This document shows positions 21,166 through 30,357 of a DNA stretch of 64,000 nt, piece by piece. Positions within the stretch are counted from its first letter, which is position 1, and the number at the start of each line of letters is the position of its first letter. The notes under the pieces are model-generated. The model was given only the letters and a program-made list of their open reading frames with translations. It did no database searches and was not told where the DNA came from. The stretch comes from Pseudomonas frederiksbergensis (GTDB taxonomy: Bacteria; Pseudomonadota; Gammaproteobacteria; Pseudomonadales; Pseudomonadaceae): the NCBI RefSeq assembly GCF_900105495.1, contig NZ_FNTF01000002.1, forward strand, positions 186,001 to 250,000. The letters run 5' to 3'. Position numbers and translations under genes: made by a program.

Positions 21166-21633
21166 CTACTTGTGGTAAGGGTGGCCGGACAGGACTGTCC
21201 AGGCACGATACAGCTGTTCGCCGATCAGGATTCGCACCAGGGGGTGCGGCAACGTCAACGGCGAGAGCGACCAGCGCTGATCGGCCCGGGCACAGACTTC
21301 CGGCGCCAGCCCTTCGGGGCCGCCGACCATGAAGTTCACCGTGCGCGAGTCCAGCCGCCAGCGATCGAGCTCGACCGCCAGCTGCTCGGTGCTCCAGGGC
21401 TTGCCGTGGACTTCGAGGGTGACAACGCGCTCGTTCGGCCCGACCTTCGCCAGCATGGCTTCGCCTTCCTGACGGATGAAGCGCGCCACGTCGGCGTTCT
21501 TGCCACGGGTGTTGAGCGGTATTTCCACCAGTTCCAGCGCCAGCTCGGACGGAAGACGCTTGGCATATTCATGCCAGCCTTCTTCCACCCATTTGGGCAT
21601 GCGTGAACCGACGGCGATCAGTCGCAGTCGCAC
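21166..21633 (-). CDS. rlmH: 23S rRNA pseudouridine-1915 N3-methyltransferase RlmH
   Basis: 155-residue SPOUT-class methyltransferase modifying pseudouridine 1915 in helix 69 of 23S rRNA. Starts [13 protein letters not shown] as usual. The knot region is visible in [14 protein letters not shown] and the C-terminal [20 protein letters not shown]; the C-terminus ends GHPYHK as in homologs. Lies 10 bp upstream of mrdA and 9 bp after rsfS, the conserved rsfS-rlmH-mrdA-rodA order. Confidence 0.97.
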   Translation of the reverse strand: MRLRLIAVGSRMPKWVEEGWHEYAKRLPSELALELVEIPLNTRGKNADVARFIRQEGEAMLAKVGPNERVVTLEVHGKPWSTEQLAVELDRWRLDSRTVNFMVGGPEGLAPEVCARADQRWSLSPLTLPHPLVRILIGEQLYRAWTVLSGHPYHK

Positions 21634-21642
21634 AGCGGTCCC

Positions 21643-22137
21643 TTATTGCTGGTCTTTGTTGAGCTTGACGAAGTGCTCATGGGTGTTTTCCGGGCTGTGG
21701 TGAGCCGCGTTCAGGGCACGGCTCTGCTCTGCACCGGACCACAGACGCTCCAGGTCGTAAAACTGACGAGCCGAAGCGGTCATCATGTGCACGATGACAT
21801 CATCCATATCCAGCAGGACCCAGTCACTGTCGCCCTTGCCTTCTTCACCCAGCGGCTTGACGCCCTGGGCCTTGACCGCTTCGCGGACCTTGTCCAGCAT
21901 CGCGCCGATCTGGCGGTTGGACGTACCGGTGGCGATGATCATGAAGTCAGTGATGCTCTGCTTTTCACGAACGTCGATCACCTGAATGTCCTGGCCCTTG
22001 ACGTCTTCCAGGGCCGCTACGGCAACCTTGACCAGCTCTTCGCCGCGCAGCTCGGGGCCGGTTGGAACTTCTACTGGCAGTGGGGCGCTCTTGAACGTGC
22101 CTTTGCGCTTTACTTTAGTTACGTCTTTGTCAGTCAT
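21643..22137 (-). CDS. rsfS: Ribosomal silencing factor RsfS
   Basis: Binds L14 (uL14) and blocks 30S-50S joining under starvation. 164 residues from the ATG at 22137 (MTDKDVTKVKRK). The core DUF143 domain (about residues 37-145) includes VREKQSITDFMIIATGTSNRQ and GDSDWVLLDMDDVIVHMM. A basic N-terminal extension and a C-terminal tail make it longer than E. coli RsfS (about 105), which is usual in Pseudomonas. Follows nadD. Confidence 0.95.
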   Translation of the reverse strand: MTDKDVTKVKRKGTFKSAPLPVEVPTGPELRGEELVKVAVAALEDVKGQDIQVIDVREKQSITDFMIIATGTSNRQIGAMLDKVREAVKAQGVKPLGEEGKGDSDWVLLDMDDVIVHMMTASARQFYDLERLWSGAEQSRALNAAHHSPENTHEHFVKLNKDQQ

Positions 22138-22209
22138 ATAAAACTCGTTTTGCTCGTATGTTCGGGCGCTTCGGTACACGCGTTCACGTGTTTTGAAGCG
22201 CTCCCTTTT

Positions 22210-22932
22210 TCAGTTCGACGCACGGTAGAGACCGTGCGCATCGATGTAGGCCAGGACCGCGTCGGGCACCAGGAAACGTACCGACTTACCGCTGGCCAGC
22301 AGTTGACGGATCTGGGTGGCGGATACCGCGAGCGGTGTCTGCCAGACGAATGCAATCTGTCCGCTCGGCCCTTTGAGGGCCAGCGGGTCGCTCACCGAGC
22401 GTGCCGCCAACAGATTGCGCAAGGCATCCGGCGGTTCGCTGTCGGCATCCGGGCGTTGCAGCACCAGGATGTGGCAATGCTGGAGCAACTCTTCCCAGCG
22501 GTGCCAAGTGGGCAGGCCGCAAAATGCGTCCCAGCCCAAAAGTAGAAAAACCTGGTCTTCGGCGGCCAGTTCGGCGCGCATCAGCTCCAGGGTGTCGATA
22601 GTGTAGGACGGTTTGTCCCGCTGCAATTCGCGGGCGTCCACCACCAGCGGTGCCACACCGGCCACCGCGCACTCGACCATCGCCAGACGGTCTTTCGCCG
22701 ATACCTGCGGCGTACCGCGATGAGGCGGTCTGGCACTGGGCGTCAGACGCAGCTCATCGAGCGCCAGCGATTCGGCGACTTCCAGCGCACCGCGCAAATG
22801 GCCGATGTGCACCGGATCGAAGGTCCCGCCCAACATGCCAATGCGTCGAGGCGCAGGCTCGCTGGCGGTTACCGGGGCTGACAGATCGAGGTCGCCCAAG
22901 TCAGTCCGACGCCTGGCCGCGCAACTGGCCAT
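22210..22932 (-). CDS. nadD: Nicotinate-nucleotide adenylyltransferase
   Basis: Adenylates nicotinic acid mononucleotide in NAD biosynthesis. Nucleotidyltransferase signatures [12 protein letters not shown] and the C-terminal [10 protein letters not shown] (ISSTxIR type) are present. The catalytic domain begins about 31 residues after the ATG at 22932. That start overlaps proA by 32 bp and adds an unusual N-terminal leader; the true start may be a non-ATG codon further in. Order proA-nadD-rsfS is standard for Pseudomonas. Confidence 0.93.
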   Translation of the reverse strand: MASCAARRRTDLGDLDLSAPVTASEPAPRRIGMLGGTFDPVHIGHLRGALEVAESLALDELRLTPSARPPHRGTPQVSAKDRLAMVECAVAGVAPLVVDARELQRDKPSYTIDTLELMRAELAAEDQVFLLLGWDAFCGLPTWHRWEELLQHCHILVLQRPDADSEPPDALRNLLAARSVSDPLALKGPSGQIAFVWQTPLAVSATQIRQLLASGKSVRFLVPDAVLAYIDAHGLYRASN

Positions 22933-24172
22933 CACCGACCACGATGTACTTCTCGCAGGTCAGACCTTCGAGGCCCACCGGGCCGCGGGCGTGCAGCTTA
23001 TCAGTAGAAATGCCAATCTCGGCACCCAATCCGTATTCGAAGCCATCGGCAAAGCACGTCGGCGTATTGATCATCACCGAAGACGAATCGACTTCGGCCA
23101 CGAAACGCCGGGTGTCGGCCAGGTTTTCGCTGACGATCGAATCGGTGTGATGGGAGCCGTACTTATTAATGTGCTCGATGGCCTGGTCCAGCCCGTCGAC
23201 CACGCGGATCGAAAGAATCGGCGCCAGGTATTCGGTGTTCCAGTCCTCTTCGCTGGCGACAACCGCCTCGATGATCGCCCGGGTGCGTTCGCAGCCGCGC
23301 AGCTCGACGCCTTTTTCGCGGAACTGTGCAGCCATCGATGGCAGGAAATCCTTGGCGACCGATTGGTCCACCAGCAGGGTTTCCATGGCACCGCAGATAC
23401 CGTAGCGGTAAGTCTTGGCGTTGAACGCGATACGCTGGGCTTTCGGCAGGTCGGCGTGAGCACTGACGTAAACGTGACAGATGCCGTCCAGATGCTTGAT
23501 AACCGGCACGCGGGCGTCACGGCTGACGCGCTCGATCAGGCCACGACCGCCACGGGGCACGATAACGTCGACGTATTCAGGCATGGTGATCAGCGCGCCA
23601 ACGGCGGCGCGGTCAGTGGTTTCGACCACTTGCACCACGGCGGCAGGCAAATCGGCTTCGGCCAGACCGCGCTGGATGCAGGCGGCAATGGCACGATTGG
23701 AATGAATCGCCTCGGAGCCGCCACGCAGGATAGTTGCGTTGCCGGACTTCAGGCACAGGCTGGCGGCATCGATGGTCACGTTGGGCCGGGATTCGTAGAT
23801 GATCCCGATCACACCCAACGGCACGCGCATCTTGCCGACCTGAATGCCCGACGGCCGAAAACTCATGTCGCGGATCGCGCCGACCGGGTCCGGCAGAGCC
23901 GCTACCTGACGCAAACCGACGATCATGCCGTCGATGCGTTCCGGGGTCAGTGCCAGACGTTCAAGCAATGCAGGCTCAAGACCATTGGCGCGACCAGCGG
24001 CCAGATCCAGTTCATTGGCAGCCGTCAGCTCGGCGCGTGCGGCGTCCAACGCATTGGCAGCAGCCTGCAAGGCGCGGTTTTTCTGCGCGGTGCTGGCACG
24101 GCCGATGACGCGAGAAGCTTCGCGGGCAGCGCGACCCAATCGGGTCATGTAATCAAGAACGGACTCAGTCAT
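22901..24172 (-). CDS. proA: Gamma-glutamyl phosphate reductase
   Basis: NADPH-dependent second step of proline synthesis. 423 residues, aldehyde dehydrogenase superfamily. The catalytic Cys region is [15 protein letters not shown]; other landmarks are [16 protein letters not shown] and the C-terminal [21 protein letters not shown] likely sigma70 -10 (TATAAT on the minus strand, 24221-24226) lies about 50 bp upstream. First gene of proA-nadD-rsfS-rlmH and probably the shape cluster beyond. Confidence 0.97.
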   Translation of the reverse strand: MTESVLDYMTRLGRAAREASRVIGRASTAQKNRALQAAANALDAARAELTAANELDLAAGRANGLEPALLERLALTPERIDGMIVGLRQVAALPDPVGAIRDMSFRPSGIQVGKMRVPLGVIGIIYESRPNVTIDAASLCLKSGNATILRGGSEAIHSNRAIAACIQRGLAEADLPAAVVQVVETTDRAAVGALITMPEYVDVIVPRGGRGLIERVSRDARVPVIKHLDGICHVYVSAHADLPKAQRIAFNAKTYRYGICGAMETLLVDQSVAKDFLPSMAAQFREKGVELRGCERTRAIIEAVVASEEDWNTEYLAPILSIRVVDGLDQAIEHINKYGSHHTDSIVSENLADTRRFVAEVDSSSVMINTPTCFADGFEYGLGAEIGISTDKLHARGPVGLEGLTCEKYIVVGDGQLRGQASD

Positions 24173-24220
24173 GGTCTGGAGTGGTCTTTGCTAAGGTCTT
24201 GGTAAAGAGTAAAGCGGCAG

Positions 24221-24226
24221 ATTATA
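24221..24226 (-). promoter_or_regulatory. Candidate -10 box for proA
   Basis: Minus strand reads TATAAT, a perfect -10 hexamer, 49 bp before the proA ATG. The -35 at 17-bp spacing (TGTTAG) is poor, so this is a candidate only. Confidence 0.4.
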
Positions 24227-24361
24227 GCTGTCGCGTCCCGGGACTAACAGCGGTGACGGGCGGATGGTCGAAATGGAGGGCAATTTGCCGACGTTAAGCC
24301 GTGATTAAGCTGCAAATTGTTATCATCGCGACTCAATCAGCCCTGATAAACGCCGTTCATC

Positions 24362-25060
24362 ATGACTAACCTGACTGTTCGCACCTCTGCGACGAGCCTG
24401 CCCAAGGGGCTCGCGGATGCATTTTTCGACAGAGACGCCCAAACGCTGGCCCGGGATTTACTCGGCAAGGTCATTCGACACCGGGTTGGCGACTTGTGGC
24501 TCAGCGCCCGGATTATCGAGACCGAGGCCTATTACTTCGAAGAAAAAGGCAGCCACGCCTCCCTCGGCTACACAGAAAAACGTAAGGCTTTGTTTCTGGA
24601 TGGCGGCCACATCTATATGTACTACGCCCGTGGCGGCGATTCCCTGAACTTCAGCGCCCAGGGACCGGGCAATGCCGTGCTGATCAAATCCGCCTATCCG
24701 TGGGTCGATGATTTGAGCGGGCCGGCAAGCCTGGCGCAGATGCTGTTGAACAATCCCGACACCCAAGGTCGCCCCCGCCCCACGCAAAAGCTCTGCGCTG
24801 GACAGACGTTGCTTTGCAAGGCATTGGGCTTGAAGGTACCGGTCTGGGACGCCAAGCGCTTCGATCATGAGGTGCTGCTGGTGGAAGATGTCGGCCCGGC
24901 GCCCGTTCACATCATACAAACCACACGCCTGGGCATTCCTCACGGTCGCGATGAGCATCTGATGTACCGTTTCGTCGATGCGGCTTACGCGCCGTATTGC
25001 ACGCGCAACCCCTTGCGACGGGGGCAGATAGAAGGTCGCGATTATTTTTTGCTGACCTGA
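24362..25060 (+). CDS. mpg: DNA-3-methyladenine glycosylase (AAG/MPG type)
   Basis: Base-excision repair glycosylase of the eukaryotic-type AAG family, removing alkylated and deaminated purines. 232 residues. Catalytic Glu is in ARIIETEAYYFEEKGSHAS; further landmarks are GGHIYMYYARGGDSLNFS and GPGNAVLIKSAYPW. It differs from canonical AAG in the lid region (YTEKRKALF). No clear Shine-Dalgarno precedes the ATG. Divergent from proA, followed by a REP pair. Confidence 0.92.
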   Translation: MTNLTVRTSATSLPKGLADAFFDRDAQTLARDLLGKVIRHRVGDLWLSARIIETEAYYFEEKGSHASLGYTEKRKALFLDGGHIYMYYARGGDSLNFSAQGPGNAVLIKSAYPWVDDLSGPASLAQMLLNNPDTQGRPRPTQKLCAGQTLLCKALGLKVPVWDAKRFDHEVLLVEDVGPAPVHIIQTTRLGIPHGRDEHLMYRFVDAAYAPYCTRNPLRRGQIEGRDYFLLT

Positions 25061-25077
25061 ATTATTGAAAATCCATT

Positions 25078-25165
25078 GTGGGAGTGAGCCTGCTCGCGAT
25101 AGCAGACTGATTGTCGAAGTAGATGTCGTCTGACACTCCGCTATCGCGAGCAGGCTCGCTCCCAC
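25078..25165. repeat. REP inverted pair (GTGGGAG...CTCCCAC)
   Basis: Two facing REP units of 25 bp, GTGGGAGTGAGCCTGCTCGC at 25078 and its near-complement ending at 25165, around a 38-bp loop. This is the common REP of the P. fluorescens group. A shortened, diverged version is at 50965-51009. Confidence 0.92.
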
Positions 25166-25227
25166 ATGTGTTTTGAAGATTGCGTTCGTCCCTCGGGACC
25201 GATTGATTATTCAATGGAGTTGTTTTT

Positions 25228-26544
25228 ATGGGCCCATGGCTCGATAGCGTGACCGGTTGGTTGACGGTCAACCCACAATGGCTGGCCGCGGCGGTGTTCA
25301 TCGTGGCCTTTGTAGAATGCCTGGCGATTGCCGGGCTGATCGTGCCCGGTACGGTGCTGCTGTTCGCCGTGGCGGTACTGGCCGGCAGTGGCGCGCTGTC
25401 ATTGAGCGAAACGTTATTGCTGGGGTTCGTCGCTGGCGTTCTCGGCGATACCGTCTCTTACTTCATCGGGCGACATTTCCATCAGAACATCCGGCGCCTG
25501 CCAGGGTTGCGTCATCATCCGGAATGGATCGCCGGGGCCGAGGCATATTTCCAGCGTTACGGCATCGCCAGCCTGTTGGTCGGGCGCTTCATCGGACCGC
25601 TGCGGCCGATGCTGCCGATGGTCGCGGGGATGTTCGACATGCCCTTCCCGCGCTTCGCTGTCGTCAGCCTGCTGGCCGCCGCTGGCTGGACCGTTGCCTA
25701 TCTGCTGCCCGGCTGGGCCACTGGCGCGGCGATTCGTCTGCCGCTGCCGGAAGGTTTCTGGCCACAGGTCGGGCTGGTGGTCGGCAGCATCGCGGCGCTG
25801 GTAGGCCTGAGCGTCAACAGCAGCGTGCGCGCTCATCGCCTGGTTACCGTATACATCGCCGGCCTCAGCCTGGTGATACTCGGTGGGTTGTTCATTGGCT
25901 TTGCGCATCTGAACGCCTTCGATCAGGGCTTGATGACGCTGATACAGGAGCACCGCAGCCCGCTGCTGGATGAAGTCGCGGTGATGCTCACCCAGCTCGG
26001 CGAGTTCAAAAACATGTTCGTGATCAGCGCGGCGCTGACGATCCTGCTGCTGGTTACCCGACAATGGCGACACATGCTCTTCGCCGGCAGCACGCTGCTG
26101 ATCACCGCGCTGGCGAACACCGGAACCAAAAACCTGTTCGCCCGGATGCGCCCGGAAGTACTGGCCGATCCGCTGAGCAGCTACAGCATGCCCAGTGGTC
26201 ATTCGTCCGGTTCGTTTGCGCTGTTCCTGACCTTGGCGGTATTGGCTGGCCGAGGCCAGCCAACGCGCATGCGCCTGACCTGGCTGCTGCTCGGCTGCTT
26301 GCCGGCGGTGTCCATCGCCATGTCGCGGGTTTATCTTGGCGCGCACTGGCCAACCGATGTCCTGGCCGGAGCGGTACTGGCGGCTTGTGTTTGTGCGGCC
26401 AGCCTGGCCGTGACCCAGCGCCAGACAGTCCTGAATCCGATGCCGACCAAAGTCTGGTGGTTGGTCTTGCCGGTGTTGATGGCATTGTTCGGCTTCTTCG
26501 CGCTGTGGAATTTGCCTCACGCTCTGTTGCGTTACTCGTACTGA
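25228..26544 (+). CDS. DedA-PAP2 fusion membrane protein
   Basis: 438-residue inner-membrane protein joining two families. Residues 1-200 form a DedA/VTT domain (FVECLAIAGLIVPGTVLLF; FIGRHFHQNIRRLP; GRFIGPLRPMLPMVAGM). Residues about 235-425 form a PAP2 phosphatase with the motif series KNLFARMRPE, PSGHSSGSF and SRVYLGAHWPTDV. DedA proteins act in undecaprenyl-phosphate or phospholipid translocation and PAP2 enzymes dephosphorylate lipid pyrophosphates. The fusion therefore suggests coupled dephosphorylation and flipping of a lipid carrier, such as C55-PP (inference). Last conserved gene before the accessory island. Confidence 0.9.
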   Translation: MGPWLDSVTGWLTVNPQWLAAAVFIVAFVECLAIAGLIVPGTVLLFAVAVLAGSGALSLSETLLLGFVAGVLGDTVSYFIGRHFHQNIRRLPGLRHHPEWIAGAEAYFQRYGIASLLVGRFIGPLRPMLPMVAGMFDMPFPRFAVVSLLAAAGWTVAYLLPGWATGAAIRLPLPEGFWPQVGLVVGSIAALVGLSVNSSVRAHRLVTVYIAGLSLVILGGLFIGFAHLNAFDQGLMTLIQEHRSPLLDEVAVMLTQLGEFKNMFVISAALTILLLVTRQWRHMLFAGSTLLITALANTGTKNLFARMRPEVLADPLSSYSMPSGHSSGSFALFLTLAVLAGRGQPTRMRLTWLLLGCLPAVSIAMSRVYLGAHWPTDVLAGAVLAACVCAASLAVTQRQTVLNPMPTKVWWLVLPVLMALFGFFALWNLPHALLRYSY

Positions 26545-26849
26545 TAGCGAAGGGCTCGCAGCTTCTCCTTTCGAAGAGAAGCTGTGAACTGCCTGGACTG
26601 ACCGCTATTACCGATCAAAAGATCGCAGTAGTTGATAAAACAGCGCCCCCCTATTTATTGCGTTACTTAATTCAACCTCAACTTGCAACATCATTGCTTC
26701 TTAAAAAAATCGTCTGCGAGGGCATATAAAATAACGAAAGCTATAAATATGTACCGCACCTGCTACATCCATCTCAACAATACTTTTCAACGCCAACATG
26801 AGGCCCAAGAACCGAATTACATCTATATGAAAGAAGAGATACTCGAACC
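26545..26849 (+). other. A+T-rich leader of the toxin island
   Basis: 305 bp without a convincing gene. Near the left end is a perfect 9-bp inverted repeat CAGCTTCTC / GAGAAGCTG (26559-26584) after the DedA-PAP2 stop, without a T-run. The remainder is clearly richer in A+T than the flanking genes, with TATAAA-like stretches around 26725-26750 that could be -10 elements; no convincing -35 partner. AAGAAGAGA lies about 12 nt before the next start codon. Small ORFs here look random. Confidence 0.55.
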
Positions 26850-29800
26850 ATGTCCACGCCATCCATATCCACCGGGCAAAATCCAACACTGCCGATAAAC
26901 ATCCGTATTACCGAAACGCCCCCTTCTCTCTCGGCACGGATGCCCTCCTCCACACCCCAAGATGAACAACGTCGGAACAGACTCTTGCTCCAGGATCAAT
27001 TGAATGGTCCGGTTCGCATTGGCGAATTAACCATCAGTCGCCAGGACTTGTATGACATGGGGGCCAGGCTCAATGGCCAGGTGATCAACGCAAATCATCC
27101 AATTCAGCTTGAGCCCGACCAGACATTCATAAACGCTCTGCAATTTGATCCGGCCAAGATCGAGGGCAGGCTGCAATCCCCTCAACATAGCGACAGCTGC
27201 GCGGGGTTGTTGTTTGAACTTGGCGTTCTGCGCTCGGCCAGCGCCCAGTCTTTGCTTTCAGCATCATCCTCCGACTTGTCAGCGTCCATGCAAAGCCTTG
27301 GCAAACTGCTGGACTCCGCCCAGCAATTGTCATTGAGTACCCCTTCGCTGCCTGAAAACCTGCCGAGCTGGGCCGACAAGGTCAAAAGCCGCAGCATGAC
27401 CAGCATGGGCGTCGGGCTGCAGGGCTACGGCATCTACAGCGGCATCATGGGCACCGCAGAAGCACTGAAGAAAGGCGACCTGGTTGAAGCCGGCATCAAC
27501 GTAGGCGGGATCACTGCCGAGGTGGGTTCTTTGTTCCTCGAGCGAGGTCTGGAAAACATCGGCAGAAACATGATGCTCAGTGGCGGCAAGGTGTTTACAG
27601 GGTTCAGCAAAACCAGTGCCGGCAAGTACCTGGCACGCGGCGCCGGCCTGCTTGCCAGTGTCCTGACTCTTCCCTTCGATATCTACACCGCCATCAAAGC
27701 GTTCAACGACGCCGCCAGCGCCACCGGCAAACAAGCTCAGGATCACTACTTCAATGCAGCGCTTAGCCTGACCAGCGCCGGGCTGAGTATTGTTCTGGGT
27801 ATAGCGGCACTTGCCGGTTTCAGTGCCGCCGGCCCGATCGGGATTGCGGCGGGTGCCGTGCTCATCCTGGGTGCAAGAATTTACGGTGCCGCTCGCCAGG
27901 TCGATGACATCGACGATTACATTACATTGAGCACCCACGAACGCTTGCGCTCGGGTTGGTTTGCGTTCACCGGGCAAACCATGGATCGAGACATCCTCGA
28001 CCGCTACCTCGTCGCCAAAACCGACAGCAGCTACAGCGAGCTACTGAAAAAGACGGCCCGAAGCTGGCTGGACAACGAATTGAAAGACACTGTCGAAGCG
28101 GTAGTGTTAGGCAGCTATCAAGTCGAATTGCAGACCGTCAAGCACTGGAAATACCAGTGGGACGATGCCGGCGGCGAAAGTCCATACATCGAGGAAAAGG
28201 AAGCCGTCATCAAGGAAACCGACGACACGTTCGATGCCAGCCAAGGCATCAGCCACATTCCGGGCGCAATCATCGGTAGCGCGGGCGAGCACAAGGCCAT
28301 CCTCTGGCAACTGGGAGGCGGGCACGACACCGTTGTGGGGGTCAGGGACAAACCCAACCAGTTCAGCTACGGCACGGGAAAAAAGACCCTCACCGGTGGC
28401 GACAAGGATGATATTTTCAGCTTTCGGATCGCCGCCGACACTCTCCAGCCTGGCGATCTGTCAGGCAGTCGGCTGCGAGGTGGCGCCGGCAATGACACGC
28501 TGCAACTGGAAGGCAAGGTCTCGCGCGACAAGCCGCATCAGGGCGTGCACATTGACCTGCAAACAGGGCAACTGAACCTGCGCGCCAGCCCCGACACCCC
28601 GCCCCTGCGCTTTGAGTCTGTTGAGACTGTCGAAACGCTGGCGGACGCCGCGAATAGCATCACCGGCAGTTCGCAGGCGGACCGAATCGTCCTGCGCGGA
28701 AACGCGGACATTGCCGACACCGGCGCAGGTGCCGACACGATTGTGATCAAAGGGCCAAACAGCCAGGCCAACGGCGGTCCCGGCGAAGATCACTACATCA
28801 TCGCCGACAAAACCGACGCCACCACACTGATCGAAGATGGCCAGGACCCCAGCCTCATCGACCTCGACTGGACGCTCGAACGCATTCAAGGCTGGCGGGT
28901 CGAAGGGACTTCGCTGGTGCTGTCCGCTCTTCACGGGATAGATGGAAAACTGCCGCGGATCACCGTCACGGTCAAAGGGATTTATCGCCAGGAAGCCGAC
29001 AAACGCCTGCTGCGCAACGACAAACTGATAGTGCGCACCAAGGATCTCTACTCACTCAAACCTGACTTGCCGCAACAGCTCGATGGCCGCGACAACGTCG
29101 GCGTCAACGCAATCATCCTGGCGCGGGGCAAACCTGCAACCCCGCCGCAACTGTTGAACGGAGGAGACCATGTCGCCTCCAGCGCATCGCACTCAAGCTA
29201 CTTCGTCTATCGACATTTGGCCTCGACCGTACTGGCTGTCCGGCACGTGAGCGAAACGACGCTCAGCACGCTATTCCTGGATTACGACAGTCATGAAATA
29301 GAAGCCGTAGAGGCGCAGTACACGGTCAGGTCAACACGCAACATCAACTCCGAGTACCTGCGCTACCAGGACGTCAACTTGACCTTGCGCTTCATGGATC
29401 AAAAGCGCCTGACGCTCAAAGACATGGCCCGCGATCGCGCGGGGGTCGGTAGCAATGTCATAGGCAACGTGATCGCGTCAGGGCTGATGCCCACACACAA
29501 CTTTGTGCTCATCATGCGCGACGGAATTTCCTACCGGGTAGAACTGCCACACCACTCCTATCTTGAAGACCAACGCCAACCGGGTCACAAGACTTTACTG
29601 ACACCCCGCTCGCTGGTTGAGCGTACCGGCCACTACCTGATGCAGCAACCTGCGGCCCATCCGCCCACCGTGCTGAAACCGCAGGACCTGCGGGTGGACA
29701 TCCAAGCCGCGCCCCAGACCGGCATTCTCGTGCTGGAGGGGCAGGCCGCGACCTACGACATCCATCCGGCGGCCGACACCATCCTCAGGCTGTCGACTTC

Positions 29801-30293
29801 GGTCGCGATAGCCGCTGCTATCGGTACTTCAACCTGGAATATTCATACACAGCACCTGAGTGAGACGATCGGCCGCGAGCACATCCGCCTGAGCGGCGCA
29901 CAGCTATGGGTCGGCCACATCCTTATTCTGCTGCCCAACGACGAGACCGGTGACGCGCTGATGGAAACGGTGCGTGTTTTCACCTCATCCGGCCACCGAT
30001 ACGACATCGAACAGGAATTTGCCGTGGTGCTTCTGGCAGAAATCAATGCCCAGGCCTATTCCAGCATCGACGCGATCCAGGCAGGGATCAGTCTGCATCG
30101 CCAAGGCAACGAACCGATGACCGACCTGGTGCTCATCCGCCATCTGCAATTGCGTGACGATGACAGCAAAGCCATTTACTACGACAGCGTCGCCGAGGAC
30201 TGGACGCTCGAAGGTGACTGGTCGCGCAAGCTGCACCTGGAGGACATGCACATCGCGCGCGCCCCCGTGAACGAAACCCCAATGGATCAATGA
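26850..30293 (+). CDS. Large TcdA/TcdB-type pore-forming, RTX-like toxin component
   Basis: 1147 residues, no signal peptide. Residues about 180-440 resemble the pore-forming/translocation region of TcdA/TcdB and related Mcf/Fit-type proteins (for example GLQGYGIYSGIMGTAEALKK). This stretch has hydrophobic segments at about 263-280 and 302-350. From about 510 to 650 there are degenerate RTX-type calcium-binding motifs: LTGGDKDDIF, LRGGAGNDTL, DTGAGADTI, NGGPGEDHY. The C-terminal 500 residues look beta-rich and I do not recognise them. No type I secretion genes are nearby. Two paralogous ADP-ribosyltransferase-like genes follow 61 bp downstream on the same strand. Pore family assignment is by eye; the translocator role is inferred. 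Confidence 0.72.
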   Translation: MSTPSISTGQNPTLPINIRITETPPSLSARMPSSTPQDEQRRNRLLLQDQLNGPVRIGELTISRQDLYDMGARLNGQVINANHPIQLEPDQTFINALQFDPAKIEGRLQSPQHSDSCAGLLFELGVLRSASAQSLLSASSSDLSASMQSLGKLLDSAQQLSLSTPSLPENLPSWADKVKSRSMTSMGVGLQGYGIYSGIMGTAEALKKGDLVEAGINVGGITAEVGSLFLERGLENIGRNMMLSGGKVFTGFSKTSAGKYLARGAGLLASVLTLPFDIYTAIKAFNDAASATGKQAQDHYFNAALSLTSAGLSIVLGIAALAGFSAAGPIGIAAGAVLILGARIYGAARQVDDIDDYITLSTHERLRSGWFAFTGQTMDRDILDRYLVAKTDSSYSELLKKTARSWLDNELKDTVEAVVLGSYQVELQTVKHWKYQWDDAGGESPYIEEKEAVIKETDDTFDASQGISHIPGAIIGSAGEHKAILWQLGGGHDTVVGVRDKPNQFSYGTGKKTLTGGDKDDIFSFRIAADTLQPGDLSGSRLRGGAGNDTLQLEGKVSRDKPHQGVHIDLQTGQLNLRASPDTPPLRFESVETVETLADAANSITGSSQADRIVLRGNADIADTGAGADTIVIKGPNSQANGGPGEDHYIIADKTDATTLIEDGQDPSLIDLDWTLERIQGWRVEGTSLVLSALHGIDGKLPRITVTVKGIYRQEADKRLLRNDKLIVRTKDLYSLKPDLPQQLDGRDNVGVNAIILARGKPATPPQLLNGGDHVASSASHSSYFVYRHLASTVLAVRHVSETTLSTLFLDYDSHEIEAVEAQYTVRSTRNINSEYLRYQDVNLTLRFMDQKRLTLKDMARDRAGVGSNVIGNVIASGLMPTHNFVLIMRDGISYRVELPHHSYLEDQRQPGHKTLLTPRSLVERTGHYLMQQPAAHPPTVLKPQDLRVDIQAAPQTGILVLEGQAATYDIHPAADTILRLSTSVAIAAAIGTSTWNIHTQHLSETIGREHIRLSGAQLWVGHILILLPNDETGDALMETVRVFTSSGHRYDIEQEFAVVLLAEINAQAYSSIDAIQAGISLHRQGNEPMTDLVLIRHLQLRDDDSKAIYYDSVAEDWTLEGDWSRKLHLEDMHIARAPVNETPMDQ

Positions 30294-30338
30294 TCGAATT
30301 GCGCCACACCTGATTTCATTCAAACACCGCTTCAACAC

Positions 30339-30357
30339 TGGAAAGGATTCCAACATG
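30339..30357 (+). promoter_or_regulatory. Hairpin-presented ribosome binding site, copy 1
   Basis: TGGAA-AGGA-TTCCA: a 5-bp stem with the Shine-Dalgarno core AGGA as its tetraloop, ending 2 nt before the ATG at 30355. The same arrangement with a 6-bp stem precedes the paralog at 32805-32820. Confidence 0.6.

Noticed and set aside
18822..21332. 836-codon open frame on the plus strand opposite rodA and mrdA
   Set aside because: Antisense shadow spanning two real genes with full catalytic motifs; no recognisable domain or ribosome binding site.
24300..24345. Fur-box-like stretch AATTGTTATCATCG before mpg
   Set aside because: Only a partial match to the 19-bp consensus and no iron-related gene nearby.
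26559..26584. Inverted repeat after the DedA-PAP2 gene considered as a terminator
   Set aside because: Perfect 9-bp stem but no T-run on either strand; noted under the leader region instead.
26683..26898. 71-codon ORF in the toxin-island leader
   Set aside because: No ribosome binding site, overlaps the start of the large toxin gene, random-looking sequence.
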